Assembly (NCBI GenBank): GCA_023432005.1
Contig: JAEYVF010000070.1
Coordinates: 1-15,700 of the forward strand
Direction of reading: 5' to 3'
DNA: 15,700 nt
Source of the DNA: Actinomycetes bacterium
Lineage (GTDB): Bacteria > Actinomycetota > Actinomycetes > Actinomycetales > Microbacteriaceae
Each line of letters opens with the position of its first letter. The first letter of the stretch is position 1. The notes beneath the pieces were generated by a model. The model saw only the letters and a program-made list of their open reading frames with translations, was not told the DNA's origin and ran no database searches. Positions 1 through 7,118 of the stretch are shown piece after piece. The position numbers and the translations under genes are program-made.

Positions 1-62
1 GGCACGCGCTCCCCAGCCACCAGCAGCTGGTGGCCGACCTGACGAAGGGACTGGCGGAATGA
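1..62 (+). CDS. C-terminal end of an upstream riboflavin gene, probably RibBA (partial)
   Basis: The frame beginning at base 3 is open to a TGA at 60-62 and reads HALPSHQQLVADLTKGLAE. Its stop overlaps the ribH ATG by 4 bp (ATGA), so the two are translationally coupled. GTP cyclohydrolase II/RibBA proteins often end shortly after a 'GHxLP'-like stretch, and ribBA commonly sits directly before ribH in actinomycetes, so the start of this fragment fits. Only 19 residues are visible; the gene identity is inference from position and this weak resemblance, while the existence of a coupled upstream gene is well supported. Confidence 0.6.
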   Translation, partial: HALPSHQQLVADLTKGLAE

Positions 63-535
63 GCGGCGAAGGCCGACCGACCCTGCTCGACATCGACGGC
101 AAGGGCCTCCGCATCGCGGTGGTCGCCGGAACGTGGCACGAGCGCATCATGGAGGGGCTGCTCACCGGCGCGCTTCGCACGCTCGAGCACTCGGGGGCCC
201 AGGTGGAGGTGATCCGCGTGCCGGGCAGCTTCGAGCTGCCGCTCGTGGCGAAGGCCGCCCTCGAGGCCGGCGCCGACGGCGTCGTGGCGCTCGGCGTCAT
301 CATCCGGGGCGGCACGCCGCACTTCGAGTTCGTCTCGAACGCGGCGACCGACGGCCTCACGCGGGTCGCCCTCGACACCGGCAAGCCCGTCGGCTTCGGC
401 GTGCTGACCCTCGACGACGAACAGCAGGGCATCGACCGCGCGGGCTTCCCCGGGTCGAAGGAGGACAAGGGCCGGGAGGCGGCGGAGGCCGTGCTCGCGA
501 CCGCCCGCGTGCTCGCGCGCGTGCGGCGCGGCTGA
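59..535 (+). CDS. ribH: 6,7-dimethyl-8-ribityllumazine synthase
   Basis: RibH condenses 5-amino-6-ribitylamino-uracil with 3,4-dihydroxy-2-butanone 4-phosphate to make lumazine, the penultimate step of riboflavin synthesis; it forms cytosolic pentamers or icosahedral shells. The 158 residues match the usual length. Visible motifs are TWHERI at 25-30 (Trp at the position that stacks on the substrate ring, as in actinobacterial forms), PGSFELP at 55-61, the phosphate-binding IRGGTPHFE at 82-90 with the catalytic-type His88, GVLT at 114-117 and DRAG at 126-129 with Arg127. The ATG overlaps the stop of the preceding gene by 4 bp, placing it as the last gene of a riboflavin operon. The following 73 bp hold a G/C hairpin and then the MFS gene. 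Identification is very secure. Confidence 0.97.
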   Translation: MSGEGRPTLLDIDGKGLRIAVVAGTWHERIMEGLLTGALRTLEHSGAQVEVIRVPGSFELPLVAKAALEAGADGVVALGVIIRGGTPHFEFVSNAATDGLTRVALDTGKPVGFGVLTLDDEQQGIDRAGFPGSKEDKGREAAEAVLATARVLARVRRG

Positions 536-553
536 GCCGCAGCCGAAGGGCCG

Positions 554-575
554 CCGCCCGGCGTAACCGGGGCGG
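554..575 (+). terminator. G/C hairpin after ribH, possible weak terminator
   Basis: An imperfect inverted repeat follows ribH: CCGCCC-GG, loop cgtaa, CC-GGGGCGG with one bulged G. No T-tract follows, so it may be a Rho-type pause or simply chance in GC-rich DNA. It lies in the only gap between the riboflavin genes and the MFS gene. Confidence 0.3.
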
Positions 576-608
576 ACCGATCCGTCTACCGGTGGGAGAA
601 TCGTCGCC

Positions 609-1976
609 ATGAGCAGTGCCCGCGTGTCCGCGTCAGCCCCCGTCAACCCGCGATCGCGCGTCGTCGTCGCGAGTCTCATCGGCACGACGATCGAGTTCTA
701 CGACTTCTACGTCTACGCGACCGCGGCGGTGCTCGTCTTCCCGCACCTGTTCTTCCCCGCCGGCGACGAGACGGCGTCGCTGCTCGCGTCGTTCGCGATC
801 TTCGGCGCCGCCATGGTGGCGCGTCCCCTCGGGGCGATCTTCTTCGGCCATCTGGGCGACAAGCGCGGCCGCAAGGCCACGCTCGTGGGTGCCCTGCTCA
901 CGATGGGGATCGCCACGTTCTTCATCGGCGTGCTTCCGACCTACGCGCTCGTCGGCTGGTTCGCCCCGCTGCTGCTGGTCGTGCTGCGGCTCGCGCAGGG
1001 TTTCGCGCTCGGCGGCGAGTGGTCGGGCGCCGCGCTCGTGGCGACCGAGAACGCGCCCGCCGGCAAGCGCGCCTGGTACGGCACCTTCCCGCAGCTCGGG
1101 GCGCCCATCGGCTTCATCATCGCGAACGGCCTGTTCCTCATCATCGCGGCCGTGCTGCCGTCGTCGGATCCGTCGCTCCCGTCGCAGGAGTTCCTCGACT
1201 GGGGCTGGCGCATCCCGTTCCTCTTCTCGGCCGTCATGGTCGCGGTGGGCCTCTGGGTGCGGCTGCGCCTCGTCGAGTCGGCCGCGTTCACGAAGGCCTC
1301 GACGGCGGGCAAGCTCGCGAAGGTGCCCCTCGCGACGGTATTCCGCACGCATTGGCGCGAGCTCATCCTCGGCACGTTCTACATGCTCGCGACCTACGTG
1401 CTCTTCTACCTCATGACGACGTTCTCGCTGAGCTACGGGCGCGCGGCGACGGATGCGGCGGTGCCGGGCCTCGGCTACGACTACACGACGTTCGTGCTGC
1501 TCATGATCTTCGGCGTCGTGTTCTTCGGCATCTTCACGCTCGTGTCGGGCCCGCTCGCGGACCGCTTCGGCCGGCGCCCGACGCTCATCGTCATCACGTC
1601 GGCCATCATCGTGTTCGGACTCGTGTGGGTGCCCCTGCTCTCGGCGGGGCCCCTCGGCGTCGTGCTGTGGCTCGTGCTCGGCTTCACCCTCATGGGCTTC
1701 ACGTTCGGTCCGATGGGGGCGCTCCTGCCCGAGCTCTTCCCGACGGCGCTGCGCTACACGGGCTCGGGTGTCTCCTACAACGTGTCGTCGATCCTCGGTG
1801 CCGCCGTCGCCCCGTTCATCGCCGTGTGGCTGTGGACGGTCGGCGAGGGCAGCCCCGTGTGGGTCGGCGTGTACCTCGCGATCATGGCGACGCTCACGCT
1901 CATCGCGCTGCTGCTCGGACGCGAGACCAAGGATGTGGAGCTCGACGACGTGGAGATCCCCGAGGCCCTGCCCTAA
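609..1976 (+). CDS. MFS transporter, metabolite:H+ symporter (MHS) family
   Basis: A 455-residue protein with about twelve hydrophobic segments, expected in the cytoplasmic membrane as a proton-coupled importer of small organic ions. The MHS subfamily (ProP, ShiA, KgtP, CitA relatives) is shown by the N-terminal GTTIEFYDFYVYA at 25-37, the loop motif GHLGDKRGRK at 80-89, RLAQGFALGGEWSGA at 127-141 and a repeat of the loop motif (GPLADRFGRRP) in the second half. Length is normal for the family. A GGGAG element at 594-598 lies 10 bases before the ATG. It is downstream of ribH on the same strand, but the 73-bp gap holds a hairpin, so co-transcription is uncertain. The next gene is convergent, 29 bp away. 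The substrate cannot be read from sequence; shikimate, dicarboxylate, betaine and others are all possible. Confidence 0.92.
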   Translation: MSSARVSASAPVNPRSRVVVASLIGTTIEFYDFYVYATAAVLVFPHLFFPAGDETASLLASFAIFGAAMVARPLGAIFFGHLGDKRGRKATLVGALLTMGIATFFIGVLPTYALVGWFAPLLLVVLRLAQGFALGGEWSGAALVATENAPAGKRAWYGTFPQLGAPIGFIIANGLFLIIAAVLPSSDPSLPSQEFLDWGWRIPFLFSAVMVAVGLWVRLRLVESAAFTKASTAGKLAKVPLATVFRTHWRELILGTFYMLATYVLFYLMTTFSLSYGRAATDAAVPGLGYDYTTFVLLMIFGVVFFGIFTLVSGPLADRFGRRPTLIVITSAIIVFGLVWVPLLSAGPLGVVLWLVLGFTLMGFTFGPMGALLPELFPTALRYTGSGVSYNVSSILGAAVAPFIAVWLWTVGEGSPVWVGVYLAIMATLTLIALLLGRETKDVELDDVEIPEALP

Positions 1977-2005
1977 CGGCGCGTGGCTCGTTCTCCGGCT
2001 CGGCC

Positions 2006-2830
2006 TCAGTCGAGGAACAGCGCCCGCAGCCGGCGCGTCGTGAAGTAGAGCCCGAGCGCGATCATCACGAGGTAGTAGCCCACGTGCACGAGCAGGTCGG
2101 GGCCGATGACGCCCGTCGTGAGCCCGCGCACGAGCTCGACACCGTGCCACAGGGGCAGCGCCATGACGAGCCACTGGATCGGCTCGGGGTAGACCGCGAG
2201 CGGGTAGAACGTCGCCGAGAACAGGAACATCGGCAGCAGCACGAAGCCGATCCACTCCATCTGCTGGAAGGTCTTGAAGTAGCTCGTGATGCCCATGCCG
2301 ATCGAGGCGAAGCCGAACGCGATGAGCAGCACGGCCGGCACCGCGAAGACCGCCGTCCAGGAGAGGTTGAGGCCGAGCAGCTGCATGACGATCTGGAAGC
2401 CGATGCCGTACACGGCGCCGCGGAACAGCGCGAGCAGGATCTCGCCGAGAGCGACGTCGAGGGGCCCGAGGCTCGTCGCGAGCATCCCCTCGTAGAGCTT
2501 GCCGAAGTTCATCTTGAAGAACACGTTCCACGTGGAGTCGTAGATCGCGCCGTTCATGGCCGACACCGCGAGCAGCGCGGGCGCGATGTACGCGGCGTAC
2601 GGGATCTCGTGACCCGCCGCATCCGTCACCGTGCCGATGAAGGCGCCGAGCCCGACGCCGAGCGACAGCAGGTAGAAGATCGGCTCGACGAAGCCGGATG
2701 CGACGACGACCCAGTTGCTCGATCTCGTCGCCTGCAGGCCGCGGCCGACGACGGCAGCGGCGTTCCCGGAGGAGAGGGCGCGCACGCCGCCCCGGCGGGG
2801 TGCGCGGCGCTCGGTCGCGGCGGTGCTCAT
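2006..2830 (-). CDS. ABC-2 type transporter permease (second permease of the operon)
   Basis: A 274-residue integral membrane protein of the ABC-2 (DrrB/NodJ) family, forming the channel of an exporter with the ATPase encoded two genes upstream. After a basic, non-hydrophobic N-terminus (1-40) it has about six membrane segments; family landmarks are YIAPALLAVSAMNGAIYDST at 81-100 and ALPLWHGVELVRG at 224-236. Both landmarks recur in the neighbouring permease, so the two are paralogues that probably pair as a heterodimer. The start ATG at 2830 was chosen because it overlaps the stop of the first permease as ATGA; a longer open frame upstream in this phase is only the shadow of the neighbours. 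Its 3' end faces the MFS gene across 29 bp with no clear terminator. Substrate unknown. Confidence 0.92.
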   Translation of the reverse strand: MSTAATERRAPRRGGVRALSSGNAAAVVGRGLQATRSSNWVVVASGFVEPIFYLLSLGVGLGAFIGTVTDAAGHEIPYAAYIAPALLAVSAMNGAIYDSTWNVFFKMNFGKLYEGMLATSLGPLDVALGEILLALFRGAVYGIGFQIVMQLLGLNLSWTAVFAVPAVLLIAFGFASIGMGITSYFKTFQQMEWIGFVLLPMFLFSATFYPLAVYPEPIQWLVMALPLWHGVELVRGLTTGVIGPDLLVHVGYYLVMIALGLYFTTRRLRALFLD

Positions 2831-3672
2831 GCGTCGAGCCTCCGGGCCGCGACGCGCACGGCGGCGCGCCAGCCGACGAGCGCGAGGCCGACGAGGAATG
2901 CGAGATGCACGACGACGAGCCACGGCGGGCGGTCGGCACCGTAGGCGACCACGCGCCCGAGCTCCGATCCGTGCCAGAGCGGCGAGAGCCATCCGACCCA
3001 GTGCAGGAACCACGGGAGCTGCTCGAGCGGGAAGATCGTGCCGCTGAAGAGCGTGAGCGGCAGCACCAGCACGCGCTGCACGACCGCGAACTGGCCGCGG
3101 TCCTCTCTCAGCGAGGCCGCGTACGCGAAGAGCGGTGTGCCGAATGCGATGCCCGTGAGCGTCGCCGTCGCGATCGTCAGCACGCCCGTCCACGAGGGCA
3201 CCGCGCCGAAGAGCGCCATGATCGCGAAATACACGGCGCTCGTCGCGGCGATGCGGAGCGCCACGAAGAGCACGACGCCGTCGACGATCTGCCGCGCCGA
3301 GAGCGGGGCGGCGTTCATGCCGATGTAGGTCGGATTCCACTTGAAGCCCTGCATGACGGGGTAGGTGAACTCGTCGGATGCGATCGTCACGGCCGCCGTG
3401 GCGATGAGCGCGGGCGCGACGAAGACGAGGTACGACACCCCGTCGATTCCGCCCGGGCCGACGTTGGCGCCCACGAGGACCCCGAGGCCGATGCCGAACG
3501 CGAAGAGGTAGAGCACGGGGATGCCGACGGCCGACGCGATGTTGACGCCGAGGTAGCGCCGCCACACGCGCACCTGGTGCTCGGCGACGAACCAGGCGCC
3601 CAGCCGCCGGGGCAGCACGGCGGCGGCCCGGGCCTCGGCCGCGAGCTGCTCCGTGCGCGACGCCCCGCTCAT
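2827..3672 (-). CDS. ABC-2 type transporter permease (first permease, NodJ/DrrB-like)
   Basis: A 281-residue ABC-2 membrane subunit. Visible landmarks are the amphipathic start RVWRRYLGVNIAS at 35-47, YLVFVAPALIATAAVTIASD at 81-100 followed by EFTYPVMQGFKW at 101-112 (the NodJ-type conserved loop), and SPLWHGSELGR at 230-240. Around six hydrophobic segments are present. The start ATG at 3672 overlaps the ATPase stop as ATGA, and its own stop overlaps the next permease start the same way, so all three genes are one tightly coupled operon. The organisation ATPase plus two different permeases suggests a heterodimeric exporter like daunorubicin-type or NodIJ-type systems, but the cargo (lipid, glycan, drug) cannot be told. 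Confidence 0.92.
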   Translation of the reverse strand: MSGASRTEQLAAEARAAAVLPRRLGAWFVAEHQVRVWRRYLGVNIASAVGIPVLYLFAFGIGLGVLVGANVGPGGIDGVSYLVFVAPALIATAAVTIASDEFTYPVMQGFKWNPTYIGMNAAPLSARQIVDGVVLFVALRIAATSAVYFAIMALFGAVPSWTGVLTIATATLTGIAFGTPLFAYAASLREDRGQFAVVQRVLVLPLTLFSGTIFPLEQLPWFLHWVGWLSPLWHGSELGRVVAYGADRPPWLVVVHLAFLVGLALVGWRAAVRVAARRLDA

Positions 3673-4589
3673 TCGACGAGCGACCTTCCCGTGAGCCGCA
3701 GGAACACGTCCTCGAGGCTCGAGCGGCGCACGAGGCTCGTGAGGGGCTGCAGCCCGAGCGCCGTGACCTCCACGAGCGCCGCCTCCCCGTCCTGCGCGTA
3801 GACGAGCACGCGATCCGGCAGCACCTCGAGCCGCTCGCCGATGCCCGCGAGGCGCTCCGCGGCGCCCGCGTTCTGATCGGAGCCGAAACGCACCTCGAGC
3901 ACCTCGCGCGTCGAGTACTCGCGGATGAGCGCGGCGGGCGAGCCCTCGGCCATGATGCGCCCGTGATCGACCACGACGAGGCGATCGCACAGCTGCTCGG
4001 CCTCATCCATGTAGTGCGTCGTGAGCACGAGCGTCGTGCCCTGCTCCTTGAGGCGGAAGAGTCGATCCCACAGGATGTGCCGCGCCTGCGGGTCGAGGCC
4101 CGTCGTGGGCTCGTCGAGCAGCAGGATGCGGGGATCGTTGATGAGGGCGCGCGCGATCGTGAGGCGGCGCTTCATGCCGCCGGAGAGCTCGTCGACCTTG
4201 GCGTTCGCGCGGTCGGAGAGCTGGGCGAACGCGAGCAGCTCGTCGGCGCGCTCGGCGATGCGACGCCGCGGGAGACCGAAGTAGCGGCCGTAGGTGAGCA
4301 GGTTCTCGCGCACGCGCAGCTCGTTGTCGAGGTTGTCCTGCTGCGGCACGACGCCGAGCCGCGCGCGGATCTCGGGGCCGTACTCGTCGGGGTCGAGGCC
4401 GAGCACGCTGAGGGTGCCCGCGGTGCGCGTCGAGACGGCGCCGATCATGCGCATCGTCGTCGATTTCCCCGCACCGTTCGGGCCGAGCAGCCCGAACGAC
4501 TCACCCGGAGCCACCTCGAAGCTGATGCCGTCGACGGCGGCGAAGTCGCCGTACCTCTTCACGAGGTCGGTGGCGGAGATCACGGTCAC
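3669..4589 (-). CDS. ABC transporter ATP-binding protein, DrrA/NodI type
   Basis: The 306-residue cytoplasmic ATPase drives the two ABC-2 permeases that follow. Motifs in order: Walker A GPNGAGKST 36-44, Q-loop VPQQDNL 81-87, signature LSGGM 135-139, Walker B ILLLDEP 155-161, H-loop His192 in LTTHYMDEAEQL. A C-terminal domain of about 85 residues after residue 220 is typical of the DrrA/NodI/CcmA group. The first codon is taken as GTG at 4589 because similarity to the family begins there (VTVISATDLVKRYGD) and a -10 box (TAGGCT on the minus strand) ends 8 bases upstream, leaving no room for a ribosome-binding site: probably a leaderless message. GTG at 4583 is an alternative. An in-frame ATG at 4685 would run through the upstream inverted repeat and promoter and is unlikely. 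Confidence 0.94.
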   Translation of the reverse strand: MTVISATDLVKRYGDFAAVDGISFEVAPGESFGLLGPNGAGKSTTMRMIGAVSTRTAGTLSVLGLDPDEYGPEIRARLGVVPQQDNLDNELRVRENLLTYGRYFGLPRRRIAERADELLAFAQLSDRANAKVDELSGGMKRRLTIARALINDPRILLLDEPTTGLDPQARHILWDRLFRLKEQGTTLVLTTHYMDEAEQLCDRLVVVDHGRIMAEGSPAALIREYSTREVLEVRFGSDQNAGAAERLAGIGERLEVLPDRVLVYAQDGEAALVEVTALGLQPLTSLVRRSSLEDVFLRLTGRSLVE

Positions 4590-4597
4590 GAGAGACG

Positions 4598-4603
4598 AGC
4601 CTA
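4598..4603 (-). promoter_or_regulatory. -10 box of the ABC operon promoter (leaderless start)
   Basis: On the minus strand TAGGCT fits the TAnnnT -10 pattern and ends 8 bases before the GTG start of the ATPase gene, so transcription should begin at or next to the start codon. No TTGACA-like -35 is seen at 16-18 bp spacing; the outer arm of the long inverted repeat occupies that position. Confidence 0.45.
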
Positions 4604-4615
4604 GGCCGCCCCTCC

Positions 4616-4683
4616 GACTTCGAGGTGTCACTTTCGGTCGCGCGCCGAGGCCTGTCGGCGACCGGAAGTGACACCTCGAAGTC
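4616..4683. repeat. Long inverted repeat, 25-bp arms with one mismatch, in the divergent promoter region
   Basis: Arms 4616-4640 and 4659-4683 are reverse complements at 24 of 25 positions, separated by 18 bases (4641-4658). The core of the left arm is GAGGTGTCACTTTCGG; the right arm carries a C-for-T change that would give a G-U pair in RNA. The left arm covers the -35 region of the leftward ABC operon, and the right arm touches the first GTCAAC palindrome of the rightward promoter. It could be an operator, a cruciform, or a copy of a dispersed intergenic palindrome. The structure is certain; the role is unknown. Confidence 0.9.
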
Positions 4684-4727
4684 AACTCAGGTTGACGTCG
4701 ACGGCTGCGTCAACTACGGTTGACGTC
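4681..4727 (+). promoter_or_regulatory. Promoter with two tandem GTCAAC-N4-GTTGAC operators
   Basis: Two 19-bp copies, GTCAACTCAGGTTGACGTC (4681-4699) and GTCAACTACGGTTGACGTC (4709-4727), differ at two bases and repeat every 28 bp; each is itself a palindrome with 6-7 bp arms. The first copy supplies the -35 box TTGACG (4692-4697) and the second the -10 box TACGGT (4715-4720), with an ideal 17-bp spacer. The -10 ends 7 bases before the ATG at 4728, so the transcript should be leaderless. Binding of a dimer to either palindrome would block RNA polymerase. The HTH protein encoded immediately downstream is the obvious candidate autoregulator (inference). Confidence 0.75.
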
Positions 4728-4943
4728 ATGGACGCCGGGCAGCTGCACACGCTCGCGGGCGACGCCGGATCGCAGGATCCGCTCGTCGCCCTGCGCGCGG
4801 TCGCGCGGATGCGGCGTGAGCTCGACAGGCACGAGACGGCTGCCGTGCGCCGCGCCCGCAACGCGGGTGCGTCGTGGCAGCTCATCGCGCTGTGCCTCGG
4901 GGTCACCAAGCAGGCCGTCCACAAGAAGTACGGGCGCGCCTGA
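4728..4943 (+). CDS. Small helix-turn-helix DNA-binding protein, probable autorepressor
   Basis: A 71-residue cytosolic protein. Residues 15-45 form a charged helical stretch (PLVALRAVARMRRELDRHE), and 46-69 are a helix-turn-helix of the form NAGASWQLIALCLGVTKQAV followed by HKKYG. The 'W..I...LGVTKQAVHKK' ending is typical of a small actinobacterial regulator family with one C-terminal HTH. The ATG at 4728 was chosen over an upstream in-frame ATG at 4668 because a promoter with -35/-10 boxes ends 7 bases before it and the longer version would run through the inverted repeat. The gene starts directly beside two palindromes that overlap that promoter and is followed after 31 bp by an ABC exporter gene on the same strand, so it likely represses itself and the exporter, perhaps responding to the exported compound. 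Ligand and true operator are unproven. Confidence 0.85.
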   Translation: MDAGQLHTLAGDAGSQDPLVALRAVARMRRELDRHETAAVRRARNAGASWQLIALCLGVTKQAVHKKYGRA

Positions 4944-4962
4944 CGCGCCCCCGCATCCCCCC

Positions 4963-4967
4963 GAGGA
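4963..4967 (+). promoter_or_regulatory. Ribosome-binding site fixing the exporter start
   Basis: GAGGA lies 7 bases before the ATG at 4975. It fixes the start of the ABC exporter inside a frame that is open much further upstream through the HTH gene. Confidence 0.7.
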
Positions 4968-4974
4968 CATCACC

Positions 4975-6825
4975 ATGACGAGCACCGACGCGCCCGCGCG
5001 CCGCAGCCCCTTCCGCCGCACTCCCGACACGGGGCCGCGCGCGTCATTCCGCGAGCTGCTCCCCTACCTCACCGAGCACAAGGGCCTGCTCTCCCTCGCG
5101 ATCACGCTGGGGCTCGTCGCCGCCGCGCTCTCGCTCGCCCAGCCTGCGCTCGTGAGCCGGGTCATCACCGTCGTGCAGGACGGCGGCGCGGTCGGCGCGC
5201 TCGCCTGGATGCTCGTCGGGCTCGTCGTGGCCAACGGCGTCGTCGGCGCTGTGCAGCACTACCTGCTCCAGCGCGCCGGCACGAGCGTCGTGCTCTCCTC
5301 GCGCCGGGCACTCGTGCGCCGCCTGCTGCGCCTGCCCATCAGCGAATTCGACACGCGCCGCACGGGCGACCTCGTCTCGCGCGTCGGCAGCGACACGACC
5401 CTCCTCTACGCCGTGCTCACACAGGGTCTCGTCGACGCGCTCGGCGGTTCCGTCGTGTTCGTCGGCGCGATCATCGGCATGGCGATCATCGACCCCGTGC
5501 TGCTCGGCGCGACCGTGCTCGTCATCGCGATCGCGATCGGCGTGGTCGGCGGACTGTCGGGCCGCATCCGGGTCGCCAGCCGCGAGCAGCAGGAGCGTGT
5601 CGGCGAGGTCGCGGCGGGCGTGCAGCGCGCCATCTCGGCCATCCGCACGGTGCGCGCCGCCAACGCGACCGAGCGCGAGACCGAGGCGATCGAGCGGGAT
5701 GCGCGGGCCGCGTGGGGCGCCGGCATCCGCGTCGCGAAGGTGTCGGCGCTCGTCGTGCCGGTGGCGTCGATCGCGATGAACGTCTCGTTCCTCGTCGTGC
5801 TGGGACTCGGCGGCTACCGCGTCGCGTCGGGTGCCATCACGATCGCGAGCCTCGTCGCGTTCATCCTCTTCCTGTTCCTCATGATCATGCCGCTCGGTCA
5901 GGCCTTCGGCGCGGTCACGTCGGTGAACCAGGCTCTCGGCGCGCTCGGCCGCATCCAGGAGATCATGCGCATCCCCTCGGAGGACGAGGCCGACGACGCG
6001 GCGCAGGCGGCACCCGACCTCGCGACGGAGGACGCCATCCGCTTCGAGGATGTGCGCTTCTCCTACCCCGAGCAGGCGCACGCCACCGAGCAGGAGAAGG
6101 TCATCGCGTCGGAGCTCGGCGAGGACGCCGTCGCGCCGCACGAGCGGGAAGTGCTGCACGGCGTGACCTTCTCGGTTCCGCGTGGCTCGCGCGTCGCGCT
6201 CGTGGGCCCCTCGGGTGCGGGCAAGTCGACCATCCTCGCGCTCATCGAGCGCTTCTACGACCCGACCGGCGGCGTCGTGCGGGTCGACGGCGTCGACGTG
6301 CGGGCGCTTCCGCGCGAGGAGCTGCGCCGCCGCATCGGCTACGTCGAGCAGGACGCCCCGGTGCTCGCGGGCAGCATCCGCGACAACCTCACCCTCGGCA
6401 CGCCCGACGCGAGCGACGAGCAGTGCGTCGAGGTGCTCCGCGCCGTCAACCTCGGCGAGGTGCTGGATCGCGACCCCGCGGGGCTCGACGCCGCGGTCGG
6501 GGAGGAGGGCGTCATGCTCTCGGGCGGCGAGCGCCAGCGGCTCGCGATCGCGCGCGCGCTGCTCGCCGCGGCGCCCATCCTGCTGCTCGACGAGGCGACG
6601 GCGTCGCTCGACGGCGCCAACGAGCAGCTGCTGCGCGAGGCGATCGACGCGGTCGCGGCGCAGCGCACCCTGCTCGTCATCGCGCACCGCCTGTCGACGG
6701 TCGTCGACTCGGATGCCATCGTCGTGCTCGACCACGGTCGCGTCGCGGGCGTCGGCACCCACTCGGAGCTCGTCGCATCCGTTCCCCTCTACCGCGACCT
6801 GGCCAAGCACCAGCTCCTCGTCTGA
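4975..6825 (+). CDS. ABC exporter half-transporter (fused membrane and ATPase domains, MDR/lipid-exporter type)
   Basis: A 616-residue protein with an N-terminal exporter membrane domain (about residues 30-330, six segments, starting FRELLPYLTEHKGLLSLAI) and a C-terminal ATPase. Motifs: Walker A GPSGAGKST 411-419, Q-loop YVEQDAP with Gln459, signature LSGGERQ 515-521, Walker B ILLLDEAT 535-542, D-loop SLDG and switch His571 in VIAHRLST. It should act as a homodimer exporting drugs, lipids or peptides. Between the A-loop FSYP (362-365) and VLHGVTF (393-399) there is an additional acidic segment of about 27 residues where family members normally have only a few. The start at 4975 has a GAGGA site 7 bases upstream. 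It follows the HTH gene by 31 bp and is probably controlled by it. Substrate unknown. Confidence 0.94.
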   Translation: MTSTDAPARRSPFRRTPDTGPRASFRELLPYLTEHKGLLSLAITLGLVAAALSLAQPALVSRVITVVQDGGAVGALAWMLVGLVVANGVVGAVQHYLLQRAGTSVVLSSRRALVRRLLRLPISEFDTRRTGDLVSRVGSDTTLLYAVLTQGLVDALGGSVVFVGAIIGMAIIDPVLLGATVLVIAIAIGVVGGLSGRIRVASREQQERVGEVAAGVQRAISAIRTVRAANATERETEAIERDARAAWGAGIRVAKVSALVVPVASIAMNVSFLVVLGLGGYRVASGAITIASLVAFILFLFLMIMPLGQAFGAVTSVNQALGALGRIQEIMRIPSEDEADDAAQAAPDLATEDAIRFEDVRFSYPEQAHATEQEKVIASELGEDAVAPHEREVLHGVTFSVPRGSRVALVGPSGAGKSTILALIERFYDPTGGVVRVDGVDVRALPREELRRRIGYVEQDAPVLAGSIRDNLTLGTPDASDEQCVEVLRAVNLGEVLDRDPAGLDAAVGEEGVMLSGGERQRLAIARALLAAAPILLLDEATASLDGANEQLLREAIDAVAAQRTLLVIAHRLSTVVDSDAIVVLDHGRVAGVGTHSELVASVPLYRDLAKHQLLV

Positions 6826-6932
6826 GGCCGCAGGCACCCCCTCGCCCGCGCCCCACCCGCCTCTCGTCCCCCTTTCGGCGGGAGCAACTGCCTCTTCGGC
6901 GGGAGCAACCGCGTCAGCGGGCGGCGCTCCCG

Positions 6933-6966
6933 TCGTGCGGCGGGAGCAACATCCCCCGCCACACGA
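6933..6966. repeat. Hairpin A in the 21-bp repeat region
   Basis: Arms 6933-6944 (TCGTGCGGCGGG) and 6955-6966 pair with one mismatch around a 10-base loop, agcaacatcc. The stem-loop closely resembles hairpin B at 7119-7152 and contains the GGCGGGAGCAAC core of the 15-mer repeats. It could help terminate the exporter transcript, though no T-tract follows. Confidence 0.65.
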
Positions 6967-7118
6967 CTGCAACTCCGCCCGCTTTCGACGCCCCGCTCAG
7001 CTCGCGCGACGTCCCGCTCAGCTCGCGCGGCGATCCGGACACGGAGCGCGGTGATCCGGATGCCGAGCGCGGTGATCGGGACGCCACGCGCGGCGGCGCG
7101 TAGCGGGCGGATGTGCGC

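Noticed and set aside
1977..2005. Bidirectional terminator between the MFS gene and the ABC permease
   Set aside because: The 29-bp gap has no convincing inverted repeat or T-tract.
4590..4685. N-terminal extension of the DrrA-type ATPase to an ATG at 4685
   Set aside because: The extra 32 residues have no family similarity and lie in the divergent regulatory region; GTG at 4589 fits the family start and the -10 box.
4668..4943. Longer version of the HTH gene starting at 4668
   Set aside because: It would translate the inverted repeat and both promoter boxes; the ATG at 4728 has a well-placed promoter 7 bases upstream.
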